Assembly (NCBI RefSeq): GCF_003259505.1
Contig: NZ_QLLK01000003.1
Span: 124,001-188,000, forward strand
Origin: Algoriphagus yeomjeoni
GTDB lineage: Bacteria; Bacteroidota; Bacteroidia; Cytophagales; Cyclobacteriaceae
Length of the DNA stretch: 64,000 bases
Direction of reading: 5' to 3'
Position 1 is the stretch's first letter, and each line of letters begins with the position of its first letter. The notes beneath the pieces were generated by a model. That model was given only the letters and a program-made list of their open reading frames with translations, had not been told where the DNA came from and ran no database searches. Of the stretch, positions 1-8,613 are shown in pieces. The position numbers were made by a program, and so were the translations under genes.

Positions 1-3000
1 GTTCCACCTGAATTTGTCACTGTATAGTTCAAGGCATCAGGCGAAGTAGGAGTGAATGTGAAGCTTTCGCAGGCCATTAAGTCAGAAGGAACTGAAAATA
101 CTACTTCAAATTTCTGAGCTATATTATAAATCGTTGGGTCAGGGATAGCGCAACCTGTTGGATCCTGAATCTCTACTGCATAATCTCCATAAGGAACCAA
201 AATATCAAACTGACTGGTAGTAGTAAATGTCCCTTGGAAAGTCTGCCCGTCACCTTGCCGAGTTACCGTATAAGAGCCAGATTGAGGAGAATTGGTGAAG
301 TTAATAGTCAACATGCCGTTTTGAACGCCAGATGGGCCACAAACTTCCTCAGTAGGCGTGACGGTATATTCAAATCCTACCGGAGGATTACTGTTCTCTA
401 CAGTGACACTTCCGGTATAGGTACAGCCAAAACTATTTTCGGCTTCAATGGTATAAACTCCAGGCAGAACACCTGTTACCTGAACAGAACTTCCAGCGGT
501 TACATTGGAGAAAGTGTCCCCAGTCTCTAGCACAGTCAAAGTGGAAGCTTCTGATTGCATTGTGATCTCAAATGATCCATCAGGAGTATTACAATCTGTG
601 GCAGGAGTAGTTTGAACTGCCGTGAAAATAGGCAACTCATTTACCAGTAAATCTAATTTTTTCTCAACGACGCAACCTTCCAAAATCGGATCCTGAGTCA
701 CGAAAATAATTTCATACTGGCCAGGACCAGGAAGTGAATTGATAAACAATTCTAGCTCGAAAAACTCTCCTAATGCGACTCTGTTTGGATCGCCATTCAG
801 CTCGTAAAACCATTCTCCTGTGATCGGGGTGTTTGGCGCAAATGTTACTGAAGTCTCTTCATAACAAACTTCTGTAGCTGTCTGAGTTAGGTCAAATTCG
901 AATGCCGGGCCTACAAAAATTTCAGCAGTAGAAGGACAGGTTTCATAGAGTAGGGCTTCATCTTCAGAAAGGCCATCAGGCAATCTATAGCTAACACTTA
1001 CTGTGTAGATACTTTCTTCATCAACTGTTATTGTGTTAGAGTCCACGTCTCCAAAAACTTGTCCAGCAGCATTAGTCCACTCGAAATCATACAAGCCTTC
1101 GGCAGGATCATACCCGTCTATTGCAGTCAGAGTGACAGGGTTACCTGCACAAAGTGTAGCGTCATCTGCTAAAGTCAATTCTGGTGGAGCTTCAACCAAT
1201 ATTTCTGTGGTCGCTCTGAAATACTCAGGATCACCACATCTATCCACTCTAAGTTCTACGGTATAAGTACCTGGATTATTAAATATCTGATCCAAATTCT
1301 GGAATTCATCTCCCGGTCCGCCGTAATTGCTGCGGATAATTGTGCCATCATCCTGATTGGTAATAGTCCAAAAATAGCTATCAATATCTGGTTCTCCACC
1401 ACCTTCTAATAGTGCTCCAGCCCCTAACTCAGGATCAAGACAAAGTCTGGCAGGTGCAGCTAGACTTGGTTCGGGAATTGAACTTCCTGAGTTTTGGACA
1501 AAGGATGGTAATCCAAGATTTGAGGTGCCTGGCATGGCCTCTACACCATTTTGAGTAAAGGTACTTTGCGAATTACAACCTGATCCTACATTGATTTGAC
1601 CAATCCTATTATCGCCTACTACAGCAACATAGATCTGGCCATTTGGTCCAATTTGCAATGCACCAAGATCAAGTCCCCCTGTATCGCTAATTTGATTTTT
1701 AGTGCTGATAATACAAGCTTCTATTTGCGCTCTTGTACTTGCTCCATTGAAGCAGGTTGGGCAAACAGCTGCATCCGGATCGTCGTCATTTTCATTTGCC
1801 TTAATTATGAATTCTTCAATTCCTGGACCGCCATTTCTATAGGAGACTAAGATTCGCTCCCCATCCTCGGAGAACTCCATTCCATACACATCTCCATCGC
1901 AGCCAAGATCAATTCTTGCGTATTCGGTCATTTCTCCAGTATCACTATCGAAATCAAAAATTTCTAGTTTATTACATCCGCCTTCAGAAATGGTCACAGC
2001 AATTTGATCGCCATCAGAATTAAATTTCATAGTGCCAACGCCTGAATTGAACCCGTGATCAGATCCTACAGAACTTAGAACAGGTTGGCCTATGCCTTGT
2101 GCAGATACCGGGTACGCGCGGAATGTATTGTTTCCGAGTTCGTGAAATACAACCCAAGTAGTATCTCCCGCATCCAAAGCTGCAGTATGCTCTGAGGATG
2201 GACTGAAAAGGAAATTATCTTTGGTGACGACATTTCCAACACCCGTTGGATTTTCTGATTTGATATCTACCAAAGAGTATTTCGCCTCGTTGGTCCCATT
2301 TGCCGAAAGTTGTGTTGTGAACAAGTAGAAAAGCGTTTCTTCTCCTGGAACAGGCACAGCGATTACTCCTTGGCTGCTGGAATTATCTCCGCCAATGTCC
2401 TCGCCATTTTCCATTAAATCTCCATTGAGATCCCAAACTGATTGGCCATCTGTGTAGAATAGCACTTGGCCTGCCTGATCGGATATAGTAGTAGTTCCAG
2501 CAGGTATGTTTTGAGGATGCCTCGATGCTATTGGTCTCGGAGTCGGCGCATCAGGATCGTCTGGATCAGGGTTGAAATCAAGTCCTGCTCCATCACCAAA
2601 GTACCAGATATTATTTGTCTGATCTTGGACATCCCACATCTTGACACGAATCTCAGCATAAGCGTAGCAGGAAGATCCTGGTTCACGTACCAAAACCCAA
2701 TACAGACCTGGAGAACAAACTTCATTGGCTTCTTCTCCTATCCATCCCTGATCACGCTTATTGGACCAGAAGTATTCATAATTCTCCCCACCACCTTGTC
2801 CACTACCAACTCCACCTCCGCCACCAGCGCCACCATCTTCCTCACCTGCCTGAGCAGATAGTAAAGGGCTGAGATCTATGCAAGTTTCACATAAAGTGGT
2901 GTCCTGTGGAGAAAAATTAGCCTGAAGGTTATTTTCAGTTAAGGTAATGGTGTGGTTTGCAGATAGTGTGGTACCATCGGCAAAGGTTACATCCAGCGTC

Positions 3001-4403
3001 ACGTTTAGATTTTGTCCTGAAGCTGCATCTGCAGGAATCAAAAAATGCTCTTGTGCATAGTCAGCTGGCAAAGCATTTCCTGTGGAGTCTGTAAGTGGAG
3101 GATCAAAATTCCATGCAAAACTTACCGGTCTATAGTTTTCAGGAGTGAGTACTGATGTTAGTTGAATTGGATTATTCGCACAAGGCATTTCTGGATCCCA
3201 TGTAAAATCTACAGTAGGAGTAATATCTGCATTTGGAGCAAAAGTTGGGAATACTGTCCCGCAGAAATCTACTCCAGCAAAAGGGTCTTCCTCTACTTCT
3301 ACTAGGGTCAAATCAGTTTCGTTTGGATTCGTTACTTTCCCTATCATTTGCGGGCCACCATCTACCTCTTCATAGATGTAATAAATATTTCCGTCTGGTC
3401 CCGCTTTGATATCATATACTGCGAAAATCCCAGTAGGAGGCGTTCCTGGTCCAACAATTGGCATTACTTCTGGTGTACCAGAAAGGTCTGAAACAGGAAC
3501 TCTAAAAAGCGAATCTCCAGCTGAATAATAAATGTAATTGCCATCAGGAGAGAATTCCGCTCCACCATAATCACCATTTCCAGAAGATTGAGAAATAGGA
3601 GTTGATGAACCAAAAGTCCCACTACTAGTATTAAAGTCCAATACCAAAATAGGGTCAGTACTGGATTCAGGTATGATGATTAACTGGCTTGTCTCCTCAT
3701 TAAAAACGATCTGTTTTGGAGTGGAAGAAATAGCCTGATTGTCTGTAACAGTGAAACTTCCCTCACCAGAATCAATACTTCTAGAAATTAGATTTCCGTT
3801 GTCAAAGCTGATCAGGTAGGATGGTGAAGCTGGCGTTTTCACAACTAAAATAGCTCCAGATCCATTGCCTATTACATTGTCGCTTGAGGTGATTTCACCC
3901 AATGGTCTTTCATTTCCAGTTGCTTGGCCTGGAGCATTCATATCCACTACTGCATATTGAAGCTCTCCTCCCAGCGAGAGATAGAAAATATAAAAAAGCT
4001 TGTTTCCTTCTGGATCATATTCTAAGAAGCCAGTTGCTACTTGCTGTACCCCGTCAATATTTCCATTCAGGCCTGAGCCAACTCCTTGGATAGGATTTTG
4101 ACTAAAGTCGTAAACTAATTCCCCATTGGTAAGAAAAAGAGGTTGTCCAGTGATAGGGTCAATCGCTAGAGCAGAATTGTTTTTTGTAAAGACAACTGAT
4201 CCCGGAATAGACTGTACGTTAGGCGAGTTTCCTTTTCCAAAGGATAAATAATTATTTTCTGTAGCTCCGCCACAATACCCAAAAATCCACTCATTGTCAT
4301 TAAATCCCTGCGAATACACCGCGGTATTAAATACAAAAGTTGTAAATAGGAGGGTAATCGTAAAAATGTAGGGTAACCTTATGGAATTAGGGCTGCTTTT
4401 CAT
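1..4403 (-). CDS. Giant secreted surface/adhesin-like protein, partial (C-terminus beyond window)
   Basis: An uninterrupted minus-strand frame begins with ATG at 4403-4401 and stays open to the left edge: 1467 complete codons and no stop. The N-terminus (MKSSPNSIRLPYIFT, then a hydrophobic run ending near VYSQG) reads as a signal peptide. Two modules each open with a W-x-F-G motif, W39 in NEWIFGYCGG and W600 in NIWYFGDGAGLDF, followed by several hundred residues with propeller-like 'SPDGNYIYY' and 'SEDGERILVSY' segments. A Gly/Glu-rich linker lies around residues 519-545. From about residue 950 the sequence turns into Ig/PKD-like beta domains with Cys pairs. WYFG openings are typical of Bacteroidota proteins that end in a gliding-associated (type B, CHU_C) sorting domain; that end is not visible here. 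The divergent PorP/SprF neighbour fits type IX export. Function as an adhesin is inferred. Confidence 0.88.
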   Translation of the reverse strand, partial: MKSSPNSIRLPYIFTITLLFTTFVFNTAVYSQGFNDNEWIFGYCGGATENNYLSFGKGNSPNVQSIPGSVVFTKNNSALAIDPITGQPLFLTNGELVYDFSQNPIQGVGSGLNGNIDGVQQVATGFLEYDPEGNKLFYIFYLSLGGELQYAVVDMNAPGQATGNERPLGEITSSDNVIGNGSGAILVVKTPASPSYLISFDNGNLISRSIDSGEGSFTVTDNQAISSTPKQIVFNEETSQLIIIPESSTDPILVLDFNTSSGTFGSSTPISQSSGNGDYGGAEFSPDGNYIYYSAGDSLFRVPVSDLSGTPEVMPIVGPGTPPTGIFAVYDIKAGPDGNIYYIYEEVDGGPQMIGKVTNPNETDLTLVEVEEDPFAGVDFCGTVFPTFAPNADITPTVDFTWDPEMPCANNPIQLTSVLTPENYRPVSFAWNFDPPLTDSTGNALPADYAQEHFLIPADAASGQNLNVTLDVTFADGTTLSANHTITLTENNLQANFSPQDTTLCETCIDLSPLLSAQAGEEDGGAGGGGGVGSGQGGGENYEYFWSNKRDQGWIGEEANEVCSPGLYWVLVREPGSSCYAYAEIRVKMWDVQDQTNNIWYFGDGAGLDFNPDPDDPDAPTPRPIASRHPQNIPAGTTTISDQAGQVLFYTDGQSVWDLNGDLMENGEDIGGDNSSSQGVIAVPVPGEETLFYLFTTQLSANGTNEAKYSLVDIKSENPTGVGNVVTKDNFLFSPSSEHTAALDAGDTTWVVFHELGNNTFRAYPVSAQGIGQPVLSSVGSDHGFNSGVGTMKFNSDGDQIAVTISEGGCNKLEIFDFDSDTGEMTEYARIDLGCDGDVYGMEFSEDGERILVSYRNGGPGIEEFIIKANENDDDPDAAVCPTCFNGASTRAQIEACIISTKNQISDTGGLDLGALQIGPNGQIYVAVVGDNRIGQINVGSGCNSQSTFTQNGVEAMPGTSNLGLPSFVQNSGSSIPEPSLAAPARLCLDPELGAGALLEGGGEPDIDSYFWTITNQDDGTIIRSNYGGPGDEFQNLDQIFNNPGTYTVELRVDRCGDPEYFRATTEILVEAPPELTLADDATLCAGNPVTLTAIDGYDPAEGLYDFEWTNAAGQVFGDVDSNTITVDEESIYTVSVSYRLPDGLSEDEALLYETCPSTAEIFVGPAFEFDLTQTATEVCYEETSVTFAPNTPITGEWFYELNGDPNRVALGEFFELELFINSLPGPGQYEIIFVTQDPILEGCVVEKKLDLLVNELPIFTAVQTTPATDCNTPDGSFEITMQSEASTLTVLETGDTFSNVTAGSSVQVTGVLPGVYTIEAENSFGCTYTGSVTVENSNPPVGFEYTVTPTEEVCGPSGVQNGMLTINFTNSPQSGSYTVTRQGDGQTFQGTFTTTSQFDILVPYGDYAVEIQDPTGCAIPDPTIYNIAQKFEVVFSVPSDLMACESFTFTPTSPDALNYTVTNSGG

Positions 4404-4485
4404 AATTTTCGAACTGCTTCTAAAACAACATACGTTCTGTAACGTTGAAGAAGCCTACTGAATATTCAAATTAACGAACAAATAC

Positions 4486-5532
4486 TTGTTACGGTCTCTG
4501 GTTTACGTTGTTTTTCTTTGTGTGGTTGGACTATTTGTTGGGAGCAATGCTTATGCACAGGATCCGCAATATAGCCAATATTACGCGGCACCTCTTTACT
4601 TAAATCCAGCATTTGCTGGATCTGAGTTGACTGGACGTATTGGATTCAATTATAGAAACCAATGGCCAAGTATTGATGCTCAGTTCACCACATTTTCTGC
4701 ATACTACGATACCTACCTGAATGATTACAACTCAGGGATAGGTATAATGGTTATGCAAGATACAGAGGGAGCGTCCAAACTACGTTCTACCACCATTTCA
4801 GCTATTTATTCTTACGAATTGAAGCTTGGGGAAAAAACTTTTTTCCGACCAGGTTTTCAAGCTAGCTATATCCGAAGAGAAATTGGGTTTTATGAAAATC
4901 TCATTTTTGCCAATCAAATCAATCCAAACGACCCGTTTGGTCCTATTTTTCCGGGATCAGATATTGCTGGCCTAGGTGATCCGGTTAATATGCTTTCACT
5001 TAGTTTTGGTGGATTGTTTTTTACGGAAGATTTTTGGGTTGGTGGATCTGCCCATCATGTGAACCAGCCGAATCAATCTTTTATTGACGGCGACAGTCCT
5101 TTGCCTGTAAAGTTCTCAGCACATGCAGGCTATAGAATTAATCTGGGAGAAGGTTCTATGCGAGGTGATTTCACCCATATCAGAAAACAACGCTATTTGA
5201 CTCCAACCATCAATTACAAGAAGCAAGGGCCATTTGAGCAGCTGGATGTCGGAGCTTATTTTTATGTAGAGCCTATAGTGTTTGGACTTTGGTATAGAGG
5301 TTTGCCTTACAAAAAAGTAGAAGAGCAAAGTAATCGAGATGCGATCGTGATGATGGTAGGATTGAACTTACTCTCAGGTCTGAATGTAGGCTATAGCTTC
5401 GATTACACCGTTTCTCAGCTAGGCATTCAATCTGGCGGAGCACACGAGTTGAGCTTATCTTGGACCTTACCAAATAGTAATCAAGGCCAACCACGAAGAA
5501 GAGATACGCTTCTACCTTGCCCTAAATTCTAA
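4486..5532 (+). CDS. PorP/SprF family type IX secretion membrane protein
   Basis: 348 residues, outer-membrane beta-barrel. A signal peptide (about 1-24, ending NAYAQ) is followed directly by the family hallmark DPQYSQYY...LYLNPAFAG. The rest alternates amphipathic strands with Gly/aromatic content, for example GLFFTEDFWVGGSAHHV and LNVGYSFDYTV. In Flavobacterium, SprF is needed to bring the giant adhesin SprB to the surface, and PorP/SprF paralogues are commonly paired with large proteins carrying a type B sorting domain. The divergent giant gene 82 bp away is the obvious client (inference). The start is TTG at 4486: the frame has a TGA at 4459-4461 and no ATG between, and TTG gives a full signal peptide. 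PorP versus SprF cannot be decided without a phylogeny. Confidence 0.9.
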   Translation: MLRSLVYVVFLCVVGLFVGSNAYAQDPQYSQYYAAPLYLNPAFAGSELTGRIGFNYRNQWPSIDAQFTTFSAYYDTYLNDYNSGIGIMVMQDTEGASKLRSTTISAIYSYELKLGEKTFFRPGFQASYIRREIGFYENLIFANQINPNDPFGPIFPGSDIAGLGDPVNMLSLSFGGLFFTEDFWVGGSAHHVNQPNQSFIDGDSPLPVKFSAHAGYRINLGEGSMRGDFTHIRKQRYLTPTINYKKQGPFEQLDVGAYFYVEPIVFGLWYRGLPYKKVEEQSNRDAIVMMVGLNLLSGLNVGYSFDYTVSQLGIQSGGAHELSLSWTLPNSNQGQPRRRDTLLPCPKF

Positions 5533-5601
5533 GATAAACTCTCGTACTGAAGCAAAAATTTTTCTTGCAGCGGCGCAACTGCGCGGCGTTTTAAGCAATA
5601 A

Positions 5602-5622
5602 TTGAGGTTTTTTGAACCTCAA
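5602..5622 (+). terminator. Hairpin after the PorP/SprF gene
   Basis: Perfect 8-bp stem TTGAGGTT/AACCTCAA with a 5-nt loop, 70 bp after the porP/sprF stop and followed by a moderately T-rich run. It lies between convergent genes, so it could serve either strand. The T-tract is weak. Confidence 0.5.
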
Positions 5623-5676
5623 ATGTTTTACCTTGAAAATTTCTGCCCAAAGATTTCCCGATACTATAAAGCATAA

Positions 5677-5695
5677 ATCTCGTCGGCCGCGAGAT
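5677..5695. repeat. GC-rich hairpin in convergent intergenic region
   Basis: Stem ATCTCG/CGAGAT with one extra T-G pair and a 5-nt loop, followed by ATTTT. It is part of a 250-bp spacer (5533-5784) holding unusually GC-rich patches (around 5570-5590 and 5700-5725) that include GCGCA/TGCGC. No open frame there looks coding. A terminator or small dispersed element are both possible. Confidence 0.35.
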
Positions 5696-5784
5696 ATTTT
5701 CGCCACGCCGCTGCGTCGACGCGAGAAAACTAAAAAAACTGAAACGATCTCTCGTTCCAGCTTCTAGCGTTAAACTTCTATTAG

Positions 5785-7206
5785 TTACAGTGTATAGAAC
5801 TCTTCCCAACCTTTTCTTGGGGCTTCACCAGTTAGTAGCTGATTTGCAAGTGGGTTGTTCGTGATGCGTTGAGTTTCTCTATCAAACTTCAAGGTGGTAT
5901 TTAATTGCTGTGCCAATACCCCTAAGCAGAATACTTGACTAAGTGGACCTGCTATTTCAAATCTAGAACGAGTTTCCTCCTCTCCTTTACAAGCTTTCAG
6001 GAAGTTAGCAAAGTGGTTTGATGGACTTTCAGGTACTTCAGGTAGTTTGCTTGCCATGTCTTTGGCTTTTTCTTCTCCGATTATCGAGAGTGTACTTCCA
6101 TGTGATCCACCTTTGAAAGTAAGATCTTTACCATAAATAATTTTCCCTGGATTCAACTTTGCAGGCTGAATTTGACCTGTACTTGCAGCTGGAATATCAG
6201 CATTCAATTCTGAAGTTCCATAGTCAGCAGGTACTGGTGGCACATTATCCACCCCATCATACCAGGTCATGGTCAAAGGCGGCATATCACCTCGCTCAGG
6301 GAATTTGAATGCTAAAGTTGATGACATTGGGAAGAAGAAAGGATTGTGACCTCGGAGCATCACTGGGTCTACTTCATAAGGCAATCCTAATTCAAGAAAT
6401 TCATGTGCAGTATCCATAGTATGTGCGCCCCAATCTCCTAGCGCGCCCATACCGAAGTCGTACCAACATCTCCATTGGCCATTGATAAAATCTTTATTGT
6501 AGTCGTGTTCGGACCGAGCCATCAGCCAAGTATCCCAATCGAGCGTGGATGGCATTGCTTCAGCTTTTGGAAAGCTTTGCATATTTACATCCCAACCATG
6601 CCATCTTCTAGGGCTGTTCATATGAGCCGTCACTGCGGTCACATCCTTGATAATACCAGCTTCTTTCCAAGCTTTGAATTGGAAGTAATTGCCTTCTGAA
6701 TGCCCTTGGTTACCCATTTGAGTCACTACCTTATGTCTTTTGGCACAGTCCATCATAAGAGTTACCTCATTGAATGTACGGGCCATTGGCTTTTCGGTAT
6801 AGACATGCTTCCCTTCAGACATAGCGAGCATGGTGATTGGGAAGTGAGAGAAATCTGGAGTTCCCACAGTAATTGCTTCAAACCCATTTCCAAACTCATC
6901 AAACATTCTTCTGAAATCTTTGAATCGCTTAGCATTTGGGAATTTCTCCATCATCGCAGTAGTATGGGGCGCGCCCATATCTACATCACAAAGGGCTACG
7001 ATATTGCAGAGCCCAGTTTCATAAAGTGCATTCATAATCTGAGCACCACGGTTACCTATCCCACAGCAAGCAAGGTTAACCTTATCGCTCGGAGCTATAT
7101 GTCCCATAGATTTGCCTAGTACTGAGGATGGAACTATAGAGATCCCACTAAATCCTAGTGCGGCTAGTGAGCCAGTCTTGAGAAAATTTCTTCTGTCCGT
7201 TTTCAT
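5785..7206 (-). CDS. Tat-exported Gfo/Idh/MocA family oxidoreductase
   Basis: 473 residues. The N-terminus carries a twin-arginine signal (RRNFLK at 5-10, then a hydrophobic stretch to about 30). A Rossmann fold follows with the dinucleotide motif GIGNRG at 49-54 and the family EKP motif at 138-140 (YTEKPMA), whose Lys normally contacts cofactor and substrate. The C-terminal half is the alpha/beta substrate-binding domain, with W-rich segments (RRWHGWDVN, WRCWYDFGMGALGDWG). Tat export implies folding with bound NAD(P) before transport to the periplasm. Members of this exported group oxidise or reduce sugars or glycosides; the substrate here cannot be read from sequence. The divergent ThuA-like and epimerase-like genes suggest a shared carbohydrate pathway (inference). 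Confidence 0.9.
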   Translation of the reverse strand: MKTDRRNFLKTGSLAALGFSGISIVPSSVLGKSMGHIAPSDKVNLACCGIGNRGAQIMNALYETGLCNIVALCDVDMGAPHTTAMMEKFPNAKRFKDFRRMFDEFGNGFEAITVGTPDFSHFPITMLAMSEGKHVYTEKPMARTFNEVTLMMDCAKRHKVVTQMGNQGHSEGNYFQFKAWKEAGIIKDVTAVTAHMNSPRRWHGWDVNMQSFPKAEAMPSTLDWDTWLMARSEHDYNKDFINGQWRCWYDFGMGALGDWGAHTMDTAHEFLELGLPYEVDPVMLRGHNPFFFPMSSTLAFKFPERGDMPPLTMTWYDGVDNVPPVPADYGTSELNADIPAASTGQIQPAKLNPGKIIYGKDLTFKGGSHGSTLSIIGEEKAKDMASKLPEVPESPSNHFANFLKACKGEEETRSRFEIAGPLSQVFCLGVLAQQLNTTLKFDRETQRITNNPLANQLLTGEAPRKGWEEFYTL

Positions 7207-7487
7207 GAGTTTATTGTTGTTTTTATATCACCCGCTGAGATCTCGCATGCTTAAATATCATTCCGGGGTTTGTCCGAGACGATCTGCTTGATTTCATGTT
7301 TTTAGGGTATTTGAGTATTGTAAATTGATTTTCGAATGAGAAAGTAGGTATTTTTTATTGCTAGTCTTTCCATATCTATGTTGAAAGGCTAAAGAATTAA
7401 CGGAATCGATACCGAAATAGAAATTTGGAAACAGGACGAAAACACTTGAAAGTTTTACTATTTTCCCAATTCATTCCCTTAAATACT

Positions 7488-8510
7488 ATGAAAATCTCAC
7501 CTCCCAAAAAATCTGCATTTTTATTGATTTTAATTGCTGTCTTATCAATTTCCTGTGTTTCAGCTCAAAACGGTCAAACCTTTTTACAATTCAATGGTAA
7601 AAGTGGGCCTGGCCAAGGTAAGAATGTAGTCCTTATATCAGGAGATGATGAGTACAGGTCCGAGGAGTCCATGCCGATGATGGCAAAAATTCTTTCAGAG
7701 CACTATGGTTTCAACACTACTGTTTTATTCCCTATCGAGCCTGAAACCGGTAATGTTGTCCCTAGCTATCAAAATAACATTCCTGGCTTGGAGCATTTAA
7801 AGCAGGCTGACCTCGTGATTATGCTTATTCGTTTTCGAGACCTTCCAATGGATCAAATGAAACACTTGGAAGACTATTTCAAATCAGGAAAACCTTTTAT
7901 CGCACTCAGAACTTCTACTCATCCTTTTGCTATAAAAGATCAAAACTCTCCTTTTGCTAAATGGACATGGAACAGCAAAGTGCCTGGCTGGGAAGGTGGC
8001 TTTGGTCAGCAAATTGTTGGTGAAACCTGGGTAGCACACCATGGTATCCACAAATCTGAGGGAACAAGAGCTTTGATTGATGGAGTTGACCGTGATGCTG
8101 ATCACCCGATTTTACGAGGTGTGGATGATATTTGGGCGCCTACTGATGTGTATTCGATTAAGAATTTGCCATCGACTGCGAATGTGCTTCTATATGGTCA
8201 ATCTACGGCTGGAATGACTCCAGAGTCTCCTTTGATGTGGGATAAGTCAATCATGCCTATCGCTTGGACAAAGGAGTATTCGCTTGACGGTGGGAAAACA
8301 GGTAAGGTTTTAGGAAGTACACTTGGTTCTTCAATTGATTTTGAAGTAGAAGATATGAGACGTTTGATCGTCAATGCCACTTTTTGGCTATTGGATATGC
8401 CAGAGGTGATTACTCCTGAACTTCCTATGGAAATTGTAGGTAGCTACGAGCCGACCATGTTTGGCTTTGATAGCTTTAAGAAGGGGATGAGGGTTAGTGA
8501 TTTTAGGTAA
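7488..8510 (+). CDS. ThuA-like domain protein, secreted
   Basis: 340 residues from the ATG at 7488. An in-frame ATG 21 codons upstream (7425) would put a charged segment ahead of the signal peptide, so the internal start, MKISPPKKSAFLLILIAVLS, is preferred. After cleavage near SAQN, the protein has the ThuA/class I glutamine-amidotransferase-like fold: KNVVLISGDDEYRSEESMPMMAKILSEHYG, then LKQADLVIMLIRFRDLP and a His-containing GMTPESPLMWD region. ThuA domains occur in trehalose and other sugar utilisation clusters and are often next to Gfo/Idh/MocA enzymes, as here; their reaction is poorly defined. No glutaminase catalytic triad was recognised. It lies 103 bp upstream of the epimerase-like gene on the same strand. 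Confidence 0.8.
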   Translation: MKISPPKKSAFLLILIAVLSISCVSAQNGQTFLQFNGKSGPGQGKNVVLISGDDEYRSEESMPMMAKILSEHYGFNTTVLFPIEPETGNVVPSYQNNIPGLEHLKQADLVIMLIRFRDLPMDQMKHLEDYFKSGKPFIALRTSTHPFAIKDQNSPFAKWTWNSKVPGWEGGFGQQIVGETWVAHHGIHKSEGTRALIDGVDRDADHPILRGVDDIWAPTDVYSIKNLPSTANVLLYGQSTAGMTPESPLMWDKSIMPIAWTKEYSLDGGKTGKVLGSTLGSSIDFEVEDMRRLIVNATFWLLDMPEVITPELPMEIVGSYEPTMFGFDSFKKGMRVSDFR

Positions 8511-8513
8511 CCA

Positions 8514-8576
8514 CTTCATCATTCAACATTAGGTATTCTTCATTCATGATTTAATGTCGAATGATGAATGATGAAG
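8514..8576. repeat. Imperfect inverted repeat after the ThuA-like gene
   Basis: Left arm 8514-8531 (CTTCATCATTCAACATTA) pairs with right arm 8552-8576 (TAATGTCGAATGATGAATGATGAAG region), which contains an extra 7-nt ATGATGA unit. The loop is about 20 nt. It lies in the 103-bp spacer before the epimerase gene. It could act as a partial terminator or RNA-stability stem, or be a mobile intergenic repeat. Confidence 0.5.
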
Positions 8577-8613
8577 TTCGAGAAGAATGGATGAATAAGA
8601 TAAATTAGAATTC

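Noticed and set aside
6700..7119. 139-residue plus-strand frame
   Set aside because: Antisense to the Gfo/Idh/MocA gene, which has a full domain architecture.
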